A DNA stretch of 64,000 nt from Tillandsia leiboldiana (Eukaryota > Streptophyta > Magnoliopsida > Poales > Bromeliaceae), in the NCBI GenBank assembly GCA_029204045.2, contig CM055077.1:7021221-7085220 (forward strand). Reading direction: 5' to 3'. Position numbers and translations under genes: made by a program. The notes beneath the pieces are model-generated. The model ran no database searches and was not told the origin of the DNA. It worked only from the letters and a program-made list of their open reading frames with translations. This document shows, in pieces, positions 1 through 9,648 of the stretch; position 1 is the stretch's first letter; each line of letters begins with the position of its first letter.

Positions 1-1137
1 TGACTCGGATGTACTTGCCATGAAGCACATGAAGGGTGAAGATATGGACGCGTGGAATGCCGTGGAGCTCTTTTCTTCATCACTTGAAGACGACTCATTT
101 GACGTTGAGTTGTCATCCGAAGTGACGACTTGCATCGCCTTCTTCTTTGCCGGATACTTGTTGGGACACTCCGTTGCAATGTGGTCGTAGCCTCGACATT
201 TGAAGCATTGTAGTTATCCCTCTGAACTTTTCTTATCCTTTGAAAAGTTCTCTTGCTTTCTTGACTTGTAGCTTGAAGTACCCTTGCCTTTGTTCGACTT
301 TCCGAAGGATGGAGATTTACTTGAATTACCCCTTCGAAAGTTCCGGCGAAACTTTCTTGTCAAGAGAGCGAGCTGCTTCTCAAATTCCTCCATAGAAAGG
401 TTCTCGTCATCGTCTGAGGAGGATGTATCCGCGTCTTCTTCCTTAGTTGTTTTCAACGCATAACCTGAAGACTTAGAAGAGGATGCTTTTCCAGAAGAAT
501 TGTTAGTAGTAAATGTCATTTCATAAGTTTGTAATGAACCAACCAATTCTTCTACACGTATTTCGTCCGGGTGTTTAATAGTTTCAATGGCTGTAACCTT
601 TGGGCGAAATCGTTCAGGAAGAGTTCTTAAGATCTTTCTTACAATCTTAAATTCTGGAATCTTCTCTCCCAGGTTAGCACATGAGTTTACGATGTCTTGC
701 AATCGTGTATAGTAGTCCGTGAAAGATTCATTTTCTGCCATCAAGATAGAGTCAAACTTGTTCGTAAGCATTTGCAGTTTCTGAATCTTCACGAGGTTAG
801 TTCCCTCATGTGTAACCTGAAGAACATCCTAGATTTCTTTCGCAGTCTCACATGCCGAGACGCGAGAGAATTCGGTTTGAGATAAGGCATTAAAAATAGC
901 ATTAATTCCCTTGCCATTGTAAGAAGAAGAATCTAACTCTTCCTTGGTCCATTTCGACCTAGGTTTTAAGGTGCGAACATCAGAGATAATTTCAGTTGGA
1001 TTAGACCATCCTAATTCAATTGATTGCCACACCCTTTCGTCGATGGAAATTAAAAAGGCTTTCATTCGTACTTTCCAGTACGCATAATTTGTTCCATCAA
1101 AGAAAGGGGGTCGATTGATGTTTCCACCTTCAACCAT
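1..1137 (-). pseudogene. gag: Copia gag, partial, with two in-frame stops
   Basis: N-terminal and middle part of a Copia gag polyprotein (UBN2/DUF4219-type capsid region), which forms the virus-like particle. Translation starts at the ATG at 1137, just after the primer site, with the typical N-terminal block FFDGTNYAYWKVRMKAFL. The frame is broken by a TAG at 829-831, where the family has Trp, and by a TAA near 214-216, where Gln is expected. Beyond the second stop a CCHC zinc knuckle is readable in frame (CFKCRGYDHIATEC; Asp replaces the usual Gly before the His). The rest of gag and all of pol lie outside the window. The copy is dead unless the stops are suppressed, which I do not expect. 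Confidence 0.9.
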
Positions 1138-1157
1138 TGTTTACAACCCTATTCCCT

Positions 1158-1168
1158 CTCTGATACCA
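1158..1168 (-). other. Primer binding site (initiator tRNA-Met), element A
   Basis: Minus-strand TGGTATCAGAG, complementary to the 3' end of plant initiator tRNA-Met, two bases from the LTR edge. It marks the start of minus-strand DNA synthesis and fixes the element orientation. Confidence 0.9.
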
Positions 1169-1170
1169 CT

Positions 1171-2456
1171 TGTTGGGTTATATGAAATATAGATCTAAAT
1201 AGGGGAAGAAACACCTAGAGGGGGGTGAATAGGTGTAAACGTATAAACACTCAAAAATCGTTGCGATAAAAACCCAATGCGGAAATAAAAATAACACGCA
1301 AGATTTTTACGTGGAAAACTCCATCACCGGAGTAAAAAAACCACGGGACCGATAACACGGCAGAAATCCACTAGAATTAAAACACGTACAAGGTGATTTA
1401 CCGTACACACTTACGACTCAACCTTTTCCATACGCTCCTAGAGGATCTTCTCCGCTCGCTCCGCGACGCTTCTCGAATCCACGATCTGCGCCCAACGCCG
1501 AATCCACGGCGTCCAACGTCGAATCCACGACGTCCGACCGAATCCACGGTCTACACCCAATAGCACCCTTCGAATCCACGAACGTGCCTCGCTCCGAATC
1601 CACGAGAGCGGTTGAACCTTGAATCCACAAGGACACGCGAATCCACGCGCCGATTTTGGGGAAATCGTTGTTTTTTGGGTGGTGATGATCCGCCGAATAC
1701 TTAGATCAAAGATAGATCGGAAATACCATCTAAGTATTCATTAGTTTGATTCAACTCAAGATGTGAGTATGAAAACCTAGAATCAAACTAATCAATATAG
1801 ATGAAGAAACATAGAGTATTCTCTAATGATTTCCTTTCTTCTCTATATGTGGATCTAGAGCCGTATAAGATGATATATGAATATGACGGCTATCTGGATT
1901 TTTGGATTAACCCTAGAAAAAGAGTCATAGGGTCTATTTATAGGTTAGAAACATTTGGAAGGAGATAAGAATCAAAAACCTAACTTTTTTGGAATTTTGA
2001 CGGACGGCGATCCGGATCGGATTTGGGCGATCCGGATTGTAGTAGCAATAAAGACGGTTTCCAGAAAACAAACGTTCGGGATCCGGATCGGAATGCCTGA
2101 TCCGGATCGTTCATACATTTCAGAAAACTCAACGTTCGGGATCCGGATCGTGAGATGCTGCGATCCGGATTGAAGTAATGTATGAAACAACAACCTTCGG
2201 GATCCGGATCGCTGGCTCTGATCCGGATCCTGAACATGTCCGAACACCAGTTTTTGATTTTTATGCAGTTAAAAACTCTTCCAGGTGTTTCTACACTATA
2301 AGAAGTATTCGGATCACCAATAATCTTTAGTTAAACATACCTGATCCTTTTGAATTCTTCTTTCTTGAGATTGAGTTAAATGATCCAACTTTCTTCACCT
2401 TCAATCTTCAAGACTTGAACCTTTCACGAAACTACGCCAACTCAAATTCCGTAACA
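1171..2456 (-). repeat. 5' LTR of Copia A
   Basis: A 1286-bp LTR bounded by TG at 1171 and CA at 2456. Its sequence matches the element B LTRs along its length. Minus-sense TATA (TATAAATAGA) lies at 1933-1942, and an array of ATCCGGAT palindromes lies upstream of it at 2009-2229. A second repeated motif, 'GAATCCACG' in several spacings, fills about 1475-1650 in the R/U5 part. Confidence 0.9.
2009..2229 (-). promoter_or_regulatory. ATCCGGAT palindrome array in U3 of Copia A
   Basis: Eight copies of the palindromic core ATCCGGAT, arranged as pairs separated by about 10-15 bases, with about 40 bases between pairs. They lie directly upstream (minus sense) of the LTR TATA box at 1933-1942. The same array is present in both LTRs of element B and in B's internal promoter. 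Sireviruses are known to carry palindromic repeat arrays in the regulatory part of their LTRs; that this array binds a factor is inferred. Confidence 0.7.
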
Positions 2457-2631
2457 GGAATAAATAGTGGCCTATCTAGATGTCCATACAAGCATGCAAA
2501 TGTTCTCATGAAAGATGAAAGAGAGTGTATCAAATAATAGTTCCACATGTGTATCAAGTAATAGCCCCGCATAGATATAACCATCATACCAAAATCTCTA
2601 ACCGACTACACATGTCTATAATCTATGACCC

Positions 2632-5600
2632 TGTAATAACAGCAATTTTCGAATTTAGAAATAGTACAAAATTTCGGTAATTGGAATGTGTGAAATCTGA
2701 TAAAAATGTTTGGCACATTTTTCGAGGTTTTATAATCCTTGTATGGTTTTCTTTTGAGAAAAAGAAGAGATAAAGGGAATGGGGACGTATTGGTCTTTTA
2801 CGCAATTATTTTTAATAAGGGGTATATTTTTAAGTTGGGCTTGGATTAGGGTTAAAAGAAAAACTTAACCTTTAATTAGCCCCTCTAATCCTTCTTCCTC
2901 CCTAAAAATCTCAGACCAAGAAGCCATTCTCTTCTCTTTCTTCTCTGTCGGTACAACCCACCGCCGACGAGATCTGAGTCGGAGAAGAAGATGATCGAGC
3001 TTCCTCCTCCCTGTGCCAAAGATTTGGGTGCCTCTCTTTCTCTGCCGCAAGTCGCGGGTGTAGCCAACGCCGTCGAGCGCTCCCGTCACGCGCGGGAGCG
3101 CGCGCCGCCCAGGCCGTGCAGGGCCTCGCCGCTACCCAATCCACCCGCGGACGCCCCTGCCTAGGTCGGGCGCCCGCCTGCAGAGGGCTCCGCGCCCAAG
3201 CCGCGCGGCTGCACGAGCGGCGCGAGGGCCAACTCAAGCGGGCATCGGTGCGGGCTTGCGCGCAGGAGCCGCGCCACCTTCCTCCCTCATTGAGCAAATC
3301 GGGCGCCCTTTTCTTTTCCTGTTGTGCTCAGATATGCCGAACTTCGTCTCGGGCATCGCAGCAACACTGTTGAGTTTCAAAATTGATTGGGTTGCGTGCC
3401 GGGCTACGCCGCCGCCGACGAAGATAGTTTTGGAGGTATAGATTGTTCCAGCATGCTCCTCGGTTATCGTTTTCGCTCCGGACAACGAGCGTGGCATTTC
3501 TTGTGTCGAGATCTACGAAGCCTCGCCACTGGTTCGGCTCCGAAGTGCATAGTTTTTGGTAAAAATAATATTTATCCATTCTTTATGTTTTTATGTAATT
3601 TTTGGTGTAGTTAGGATCCCAAATGTAAATCGGCCGCCCGGGTTGCCTCGGGCAACGTGCGTGGACCCTTTTGGGACTGCTTGTCCATGATCTACGGTCT
3701 TTGTGGAGCATAATGGGGGTTCCGGAGACGATTTCGGCAATTTTGGAAAATCCGTTCGGCATAATTGCATTTAGAAATATTTTATAATTTTAATATTAGT
3801 ATTTGCTACCCGGGTACCTATTTTGGTGCGCTTCGGGACAGGGTGAACTATTTAAGTAGTTGGGATTTGTTTCTGATCAGTTTAGAGGTTCCGGGAAAGT
3901 TCCGATGGGTTTCGGGAGTCGGTTTGGGGCAACCGATCTTTCCAATAATGTTGGATAGGTGATCTTGGGTTGTTGAGGCTAGTTTTGACTCGGTGGACCT
4001 TTTGCAGGTTCGCTGTTGATCGGGAGCATTATTAGAGTAGATGGTTCGCCGATTTAGGTGGGTACACCCTTGAAACTCTCTTGTTGCACGTTTTGATATT
4101 TATGCATAATTCTTTACATGGAAAAATATTCCAGGTGTTATTCTATTGGTTTGACCTCCCGATGAACGAATGTCGCGGTAAAAGTTTTTGTGGACGGCTT
4201 GTCCTTATCCGAACAATGGTATAGTCGTTCGGGCATATTTTGACCATTTAAGTGGTTGGTGCGACTATTCGAAAATCGGGAGGGGGTTCCAGTAAACTGG
4301 AACAAAGGGGATTTTGGCATAGTGGTCGGGACCACTAAATTGCCGGTTAATGTAAAACTCGATATTCGCTATTGGTGGATCTTGGATAGGTCCGGATGAT
4401 TCACAGGTGTTCGTGGAGGAGTCTTGGACTCAGGTTGACCATCCGGTAGAGATGGGTATCCCGATCTGAAGTTGGGAACACTGGAAACTCGGTAACATCA
4501 GACCTTGCTTCTTTTTATTATTTCCTCATGACTAGTGTGTGTCAGTAGGATGGTTGTCTGTCACGGTTATTGTGGCGACGTAGTATAATATGATATATCT
4601 CTCTTACCGAAGGGTGTGCACTGAACACGGACTTTGTGTAGCTTATCCGACCGTTGGGCGGCATAAGCAGGGGAAGTACCCTTTTCGGTAATTAAACAAC
4701 ATAAGTCATATGATGATAGAACATAGGACATTCTGGGGTAGATTCTTGATATCATATTTGACCGGTGGGTCGGTTTCTTTTATACATTACTTGGGCGACT
4801 GTTGTCGCGGAGAGAGGACTTGTTTTGGTTATGTGATTGTCATGCTTATGGCGCTTGTCACGCACACCAGCGGTTTGGCCACCGCGCGGGTGTACTTTTC
4901 CGGAGAAGTGGTCTGTTTGACCCGTGATCCCTACGCGGCTGTTATTGCGTAGGGGCCCCTTGCGGTTTTCTTTTGCGGCGGGATTGTTTTGCACCGGTGA
5001 TTGAGCAAGGACAGTTTGCCTGAGGTCGATTGACCGACATGGCGGTGTGGCAGTATCGTGACTGTTGCGATGGGGTGGGTTACACCCGTTTGCCTGAGGT
5101 CAGTAGACCGACATGGCGGTGATGTTGGATGACAGTGATGTGGTATACTGCTCGTGGGATAGTTTGGTAGCTATATGATATTCTGGTATTTTGAGATACG
5201 GGTTGGTGTACTTTTGCTGCTATAGTATTTCCATTTATACCGATTATAGTCATTATGTTTTATGTTATCGTCGTTTATGTTACTGACTCAATCTAGTGGC
5301 AGTATCATTGTGACAGGTTTGGTCGGGGTGGGAATCAGAGTGTTGGTGAAGACGCAATCTAGTGAGGTATAGGTTTTTCTCGGTCAAGTTCTTCTCCTTT
5401 CTCCTTTCTTTCGGTTATTTCCTTTTATGGTCATATTTGGTGCATGTGGACTCTGATATTGTGGATGTGTGGATGTTGAGACAGTCTTGTGATGTTCGAT
5501 AAATATCTCTTTTGAAACTGTGCTTTCGGTTTGTGGTTTTATAAATGCGTTCTGTGGACGCGGGTTTTCAAGTATTATAAAGGGTTTGCGCAAACGTTTT

Positions 5601-5957
5601 CAGAAAAATTGAGTGTCGTGTGGACACTGTTTTTAAATATTATCAATTTATTCTTTCAAACATTTTGATGCGCCGGGTGTGCGCCGTTTATGAAAATGAG
5701 ATAATAGCGCCTTTAAAGCTTATACTCTGTCATTTGTTAATCAAACGGTCAACGTGGTTGATGTGCATGCTGTATATGTATTTTGTACATGGGGACGCCG
5801 TGCATATACAGGGGAGACTCTGTCCGTTTATACAGAGAGACTTTGTATGTGTGGCGGGTCTATGCACGCGCTTGAGCGGGAGGGAAAAAAAAAAAAAAAA
5901 AAATGGTTCCAAACATTCGGCTGTTTCTGCTTTAAAAATTGCTCCCAGGGCGTGACA
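2632..5957 (+). mobile_element. Solo LTR G (D family, Gypsy), inside LTR F
   Basis: A 3326-bp LTR without internal region. It starts TGTAATAACA and ends GGGCGTGACA, like the minus-strand LTRs of element D. Clear matches to D include the block at about 4850-4950 (D minus strand, about 37730-37800) and the terminal block at 5790-5957. It is flanked by GACCC (2627-2631) and GATCC (5958-5962), a 5-bp target duplication with one mismatch. The adjacent F sequence resumes on both sides. This indicates LTR-LTR recombination that removed the internal region. A poly-A run of about 20 lies at 5885-5904. Confidence 0.8.
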
Positions 5958-6950
5958 GATCCATAATAAATCATCGAAGTGGTACCCATACATAGATATG
6001 TCATCATGTTCCATAGCATAATCAAATCTCATAAAAGTCTATGTGCTAACATGGCAGGTTAATTAACACCACTATAATATCCTCACAATCATGTTTCCAC
6101 AATAGTATTTTTCCAACATTATTCCCAACATGATATATCCACAAGATTAGTCTCACATGATAGGCTCACATTTATATTATTTTAAGCATGGATGTCAAGA
6201 GGTGATCAATCAATAAGTCCAAATGGGGAATTCTCTAATAAACTTAGTGAGCAAGTCGAAAAGTGAGGTATACAACAACCACCTACCTCGAAGTGCGCAA
6301 TCCACAGCTGTAAAAGTCTCCTGCTGTCCAACCCTCATTTCCTCACAAAATACCTAAAAACTGCGAACCACAGCACAAGAGTCACAATGGCACACAAACA
6401 AGTCCCCAAAAACAGCCCCCTTGCTATTTTGCAAAATAGCAGATAAAAATATGGATTTTCACCTCTGCGCAGTCCTCCAAAAAATCCAGAAAAATCACGG
6501 TTGCGATCCTCGCGGCGAGTAGATCCGAAATTATACACCATGATCCGACGCTTGTAGGCCAAGATATAAATTGAACAAGTCCGCACTGTCCAAAAAGTCA
6601 CCACAGAAAATGGGGTCAAAAGGTGCCTCGGGAACCATGCCAAAAACCCAAAACGGAGCAAAGCGATCAACACGGAAATAGAAGGCCTACCTCTCAAGAA
6701 CACGCTGCCATGAAAATCACCCAAAAATTCCATCGGGGTAGCCCAGGAGAGCTCTCGAACTGAACTGTGACGGAAAAACCCACCGAAAAAGGAACGTCGC
6801 AGTGCGCCGAATCGCAGATATCGCCGATGTCGCGGTCTACAAAAAATCTCTAAATTCCTGGAAGTGGTGGAGCACAAGTGGAAGAAGCCTCTGTGAAAAC
6901 TCCAGCTCAGAAATCCCTCAAAAAGTGAGAAAAGAGGGGGGTGAAGAAGT

Positions 6951-6960
6951 CCTTTTATAG
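6951..6960 (-). promoter_or_regulatory. TATA box of LTR F
   Basis: Minus-strand CTATAAAAGG. It is followed downstream (minus sense) by a purine/CT-rich leader, as in solo LTR I at 21008-21060. It lies about 140-640 bases downstream of the CCAAT-N9-CCACG array. Confidence 0.65.
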
Positions 6961-7096
6961 TCTCCTCAAAAAACCACTTCGGGGTACACTTTCGAACGCC
7001 CGAAACTTTTCGGGCGCAAACAGGGAACACCCAAGGCAGCGCCCGGATTCACCCGAGCGCGCCACATGTCCCGTTCCATGCCACAGCAAGGCGCGG

Positions 7097-7596
7097 CCAA
7101 CCGGGCCGCGCCACGTGGCCCCACCCGCGTGCGCGGGTGGTTGGCGACAGCCAACCACCGCGTGCCACGTGGCCCACGTGCGCCTGCCCCCGCTACCATG
7201 CCACCTGCAGTGCTGCCACGCCAGCTGCCACCTGACAACCGCCGCCTGCCACGCCACCTGCCGCCCGCACGCGCACAGTGGCGCGCCCACTCCCCGCGCG
7301 CCACTTGTCAGCCCCCCGGGTCCGCTACGCCCGGTGCACACACCCCGTGCACCCGCCGAATCACAATCCGCCACGTGTCCACCGTGCTGCCAATAGGAAG
7401 CCGCCACGTGGCACGCCACCAGCCCCACACCGCGCACCTGCCCGGACTGCCCAGCCTGCCCGGTCACCCCCGCGTGGGCCGCGCCCACTGCACCGGCCCA
7501 ATGCGTAGCTGCCACGTGTCCCCGCCGGTCCACCGTACACTAGCGCTCCACTCCGTGGACCAGGACGCGTGCGCCGGCCAATCCGCGGCTGCCACG
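7097..7596 (-). promoter_or_regulatory. Array of six ERSE-like modules (CCAAT-N9-CCACG) in LTR F
   Basis: Six modules read on the plus strand as CCAAT, nine bases, CCACG. Exact: 7390-7408, 7498-7516, 7578-7596. One mismatch: 7097-7115 and 7151-7169 (CCAAC), 7357-7375 (CGAAT). The 9-base spacing holds in all six. Each CCACG continues into a CACGTG G-box. The consensus equals the ER stress response element, which in plants is bound by bZIP28-type factors together with the NF-Y trimer. The array lies upstream of the minus-strand TATA at 6951-6960. That it drives the LTR is inferred. Confidence 0.75.
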
Positions 7597-7898
7597 TGTC
7601 CCTCCGGCCGGTCCACGGCTCCCCCATGCACCAAAATGCACTAGAAACTTCTGGGTCTCCTTTTTTGGGCATCCGGACTCAGAAAAATACAAGTAAATAG
7701 CCGTTTTTCATAGTTTTTCCACGCTGAATCCAAATACGGCCTCCGTTTTATGCAAAACTGATTCCATTTTTCGACGAAGGCATCCGAAAGGCAACTTGAT
7801 CTCTTTTTCACGCGGAATCTATTCCTTGAGTCCGATTCACACACAACCACTTCCATCCCCCAAAATAGTCCTCCAGAAGCCGCTGATCAAGCCGTGAT

Positions 7899-8074
7899 TG
7901 TGACACCCCGGAATTTGGATTAGTCCTCTATATAAATGATATAATAGGACTAAATCTCTAACCCGGCTATAGCATTTTGGATGGTAGCAAGATCCAAGAG
8001 GAACATGAGAGTTAAGCGTGCTAGAGCTAGAGTAGTTCTAGGATGGGTGGCCCCCTGGGAAGTGGGGCGTCACA
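7899..8074 (+). repeat. Left LTR of Cassandra with 5S rRNA-like Pol III promoter
   Basis: 176 bp, TGTGACACCC to GGGCGTCACA. 5S-like box A (AGTTAAGCGTGC) lies at 8010-8021 and box C (AGGATGGGTGG...GGGAAGT) at 8040-8063, in the order and spacing of the 5S internal control region. This copy has GGCCCCCTGG where the right LTR has GACCCTCTGG; functional 5S genes have GACCTCCTGG. Confidence 0.9.
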
Positions 8075-8076
8075 GT

Positions 8077-8087
8077 TGGTATCAGAG
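8077..8087 (+). other. Primer binding site of Cassandra (initiator tRNA-Met)
   Basis: TGGTATCAGAG, two bases after the left LTR end, complementary to the 3' end of initiator tRNA-Met. Confidence 0.9.
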
Positions 8088-8294
8088 ACATTCACCAGCC
8101 GGAAATGTGAGATGAGTCTCGGCTGAGCCAGGATTATAGCGGGTAGAGCGAGGCTCCCCGGCTAATGATCGTTGTGGGTAGAGTGTAGCTCGCCACAAGA
8201 TCGGCTAAGGCTAGTGAGACGAGTCTCACATCGCCTGGTGCTTGTGAGTGTGCTTGAGCCTGACGTGGACGTCAGGGCTTAAAGGGGGGAAGAA

Positions 8295-8470
8295 TGTGAC
8301 ACCCCGGAATTTGGATTAGTTCTCTATATAAATGATGTAATAGGACTAAATCTCTAACCCGGCTATAGCATTTTGGATGGTAGCAAGATCCAAGAGGAAC
8401 ATGAGAGTTAAGCGTGCTAGAGCTAGAGTAGTTCTAGGATGGGTGACCCTCTGGGAAGTGGGGCGTCACA
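8295..8470 (+). repeat. Right LTR of Cassandra with 5S rRNA-like Pol III promoter
   Basis: 176 bp, the same length as the left LTR, with only a handful of substitutions. Box A is at 8406-8417 and box C at 8436-8459. Confidence 0.9.
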
Positions 8471-8502
8471 GTGACCCTCCAATGAAGATCCGGGTCATCA
8501 CA

Positions 8503-8643
8503 AGTTTTTTTCAGCTCTGACATTTGCATAGTTGTTAGATACTATCTTTTGCAGGTTGGACGCTTCGCCTATGCGGGAATTTCCGTATGGGTGGCGGATC
8601 TGTTGGCGAGCCCGGATCGCAGTTTCGACCCCGGGGCATGACA
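8503..8643 (+). repeat. LTR fragment H, 3' end of a C/E-type Gypsy LTR
   Basis: 141 bp matching the last part of the element C LTR (about 46010-46135): the CAGCTCTGA block, then GACGCTTCG, GGCGGATCTGTTGGCGAGCC and the terminal CCCGGGGCATGACA. It is cut on the left by LTR F, whose edge is at 8502. The rest of H is probably left of the window. A flanking 5-bp duplication, if present, would be CGAAA at 8644-8648. Confidence 0.75.
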
Positions 8644-9648
8644 CGAAACCTGTAGAACTTCAATTCTCTACACAAAATCCACGCACCGAGTCCCTTTTCA
8701 CATCCTTTTTGCGCTCAAATATCACCGACTCGCCCGACACTCTACAAAGATGTCATCCAACTGCTGATACTGTAGTCATTTCGCCAGCTAAGTTTTGGGT
8801 CCCCACAGATTCCTTTCGTACTCACGCTAGAAAAAACTGTCGGGCGCCCGAACCTGCATCCAGAATGCTGATAAATCAGTTGATGAGTTACTGCACCACC
8901 TCGATCACATTATGCATGTGACAACTTTCGCGCTACTATTGTAATACTAGGCATCTGAATTCAAGGTACGAAACCATCCGGATCCTCCTTTGGCAGAACT
9001 AGGAGTCCACAACATAGGGTCTAGTTTCTCATTAGTTTGCATAGCATTTCCAAACGCCCCAGACCATTTTCGGGTGTCTGAAAAGTGGTAGAAACCTTAG
9101 AATCATCTAGATTTCAAGTTCCAACTTTGTTTTTTGCATCAATTTTGTGACGAAATGATTCTTATTCGGTCCAGCTTTCTGAAAATATGCTGATCAGCAA
9201 ATCAAACTACAACTTTACCAATTTGCCAAAATCCTGTATATTATATATAAAGAAATCAAATAGAGTATTTTTTAACAGATAATTTTTAATACGTGTAGAA
9301 AGTACAAACCGTGGATAATCCAATCACAAAACATTAGATTTTGTTATACTTATTGAAATCATTCCAAATCATTAGAATCAATTATATCCAAATAAGTGAT
9401 TTGGACAATCGAAATGAGGTGGAATTAAAAGGTCTTGAGTTAGTGGAAGCTGGTGTTGGATCGTTGGCGCTAATTAAAATTTTAAAAACTCGAGCTATTA
9501 AAAAGACTTGGGTCAACCAATTCACTTAAAGCATACAGATACAGTGCCCTGGCATAACCCGAACTATGCTATGTAAGTAGAATGCTGGCCTATTCGCCAA
9601 CAGCTGCCTTAGGAGGAGGATCGATATGTATATATACAAATTGTATTA
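8644..9648. other. Unclassified intergenic DNA
   Basis: About 1 kb with no recognisable element ends or protein similarity. The 8690-8860 stretch is moderately GC-rich and may be an old LTR remnant. From about 9100 it becomes AT-rich. Short open frames at 8532-8921 and 9341-9529 show no domain I recognise. Confidence 0.5.

Larger units (their letters stand above)
1..2456 (-). mobile_element. Copia element A (Sirevirus-like), 5' LTR and gag only, cut by window start
   Basis: Minus-strand Copia retrotransposon. Reading right to left it has a 5' LTR (2456 to 1171), a primer binding site, then gag running off the window start. The LTR and gag closely match element B (23684-53843), so A is another copy of the same family. 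It is inserted in LTR F: the sequence just right of 2456 continues the F family LTR, as shown by alignment to about 22100-22135 of solo LTR I. The 5-bp target duplication would begin GGAAT at 2457; its partner lies outside the window. Confidence 0.9.
7899..8470 (+). mobile_element. Cassandra TRIM retrotransposon, complete
   Basis: A 572-bp terminal-repeat retrotransposon in miniature. It has two 176-bp LTRs (7899-8074 and 8295-8470), an initiator-Met primer site just after the first LTR and a purine tract (AAAGGGGGGAAGAA, 8281-8294) just before the second. The LTRs carry the 3' half of plant 5S rRNA including its internal Pol III promoter boxes, the hallmark of Cassandra. There is no coding capacity; it moves with proteins from other elements. 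Flanks are GTGAT (7894-7898) and GTGAC (8471-8475), a 5-bp duplication with one mismatch. It is inserted in LTR F. Confidence 0.93.
2457..8502 (-). mobile_element. LTR F (family F/I, Gypsy-like), minus, interrupted by A, G and a Cassandra TRIM
   Basis: A minus-strand LTR present in pieces: 2457-2631, 5958-7893 and 8476-8502. Minus sense begins TGTGATGACC at 8502 and matches solo LTR I (20158-23431), which begins TGTAATGACC. The match is followed through the shared U3 block at about 7660-7750 (I: 20340-20420), the block around 5970 (I: about 21900) and the block at 2457-2505 (I: about 22100). The remainder must lie left of element A, outside the window. No internal region is visible, so this is either a solo LTR or one end of an element. 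GC content is extreme at 7060-7640. Confidence 0.8.

Noticed and set aside
6955..7672. GC-rich open frames on both strands, and similar ones at 20388-21082
   Set aside because: They lie in the U3 of LTR family F/I. Base composition explains them, and the real signal there is the CCAAT-N9-CCACG array.
8010..8063. 5S rRNA gene
   Set aside because: Only the 3' half of 5S is present and it lies inside a Cassandra LTR, duplicated in the other LTR.
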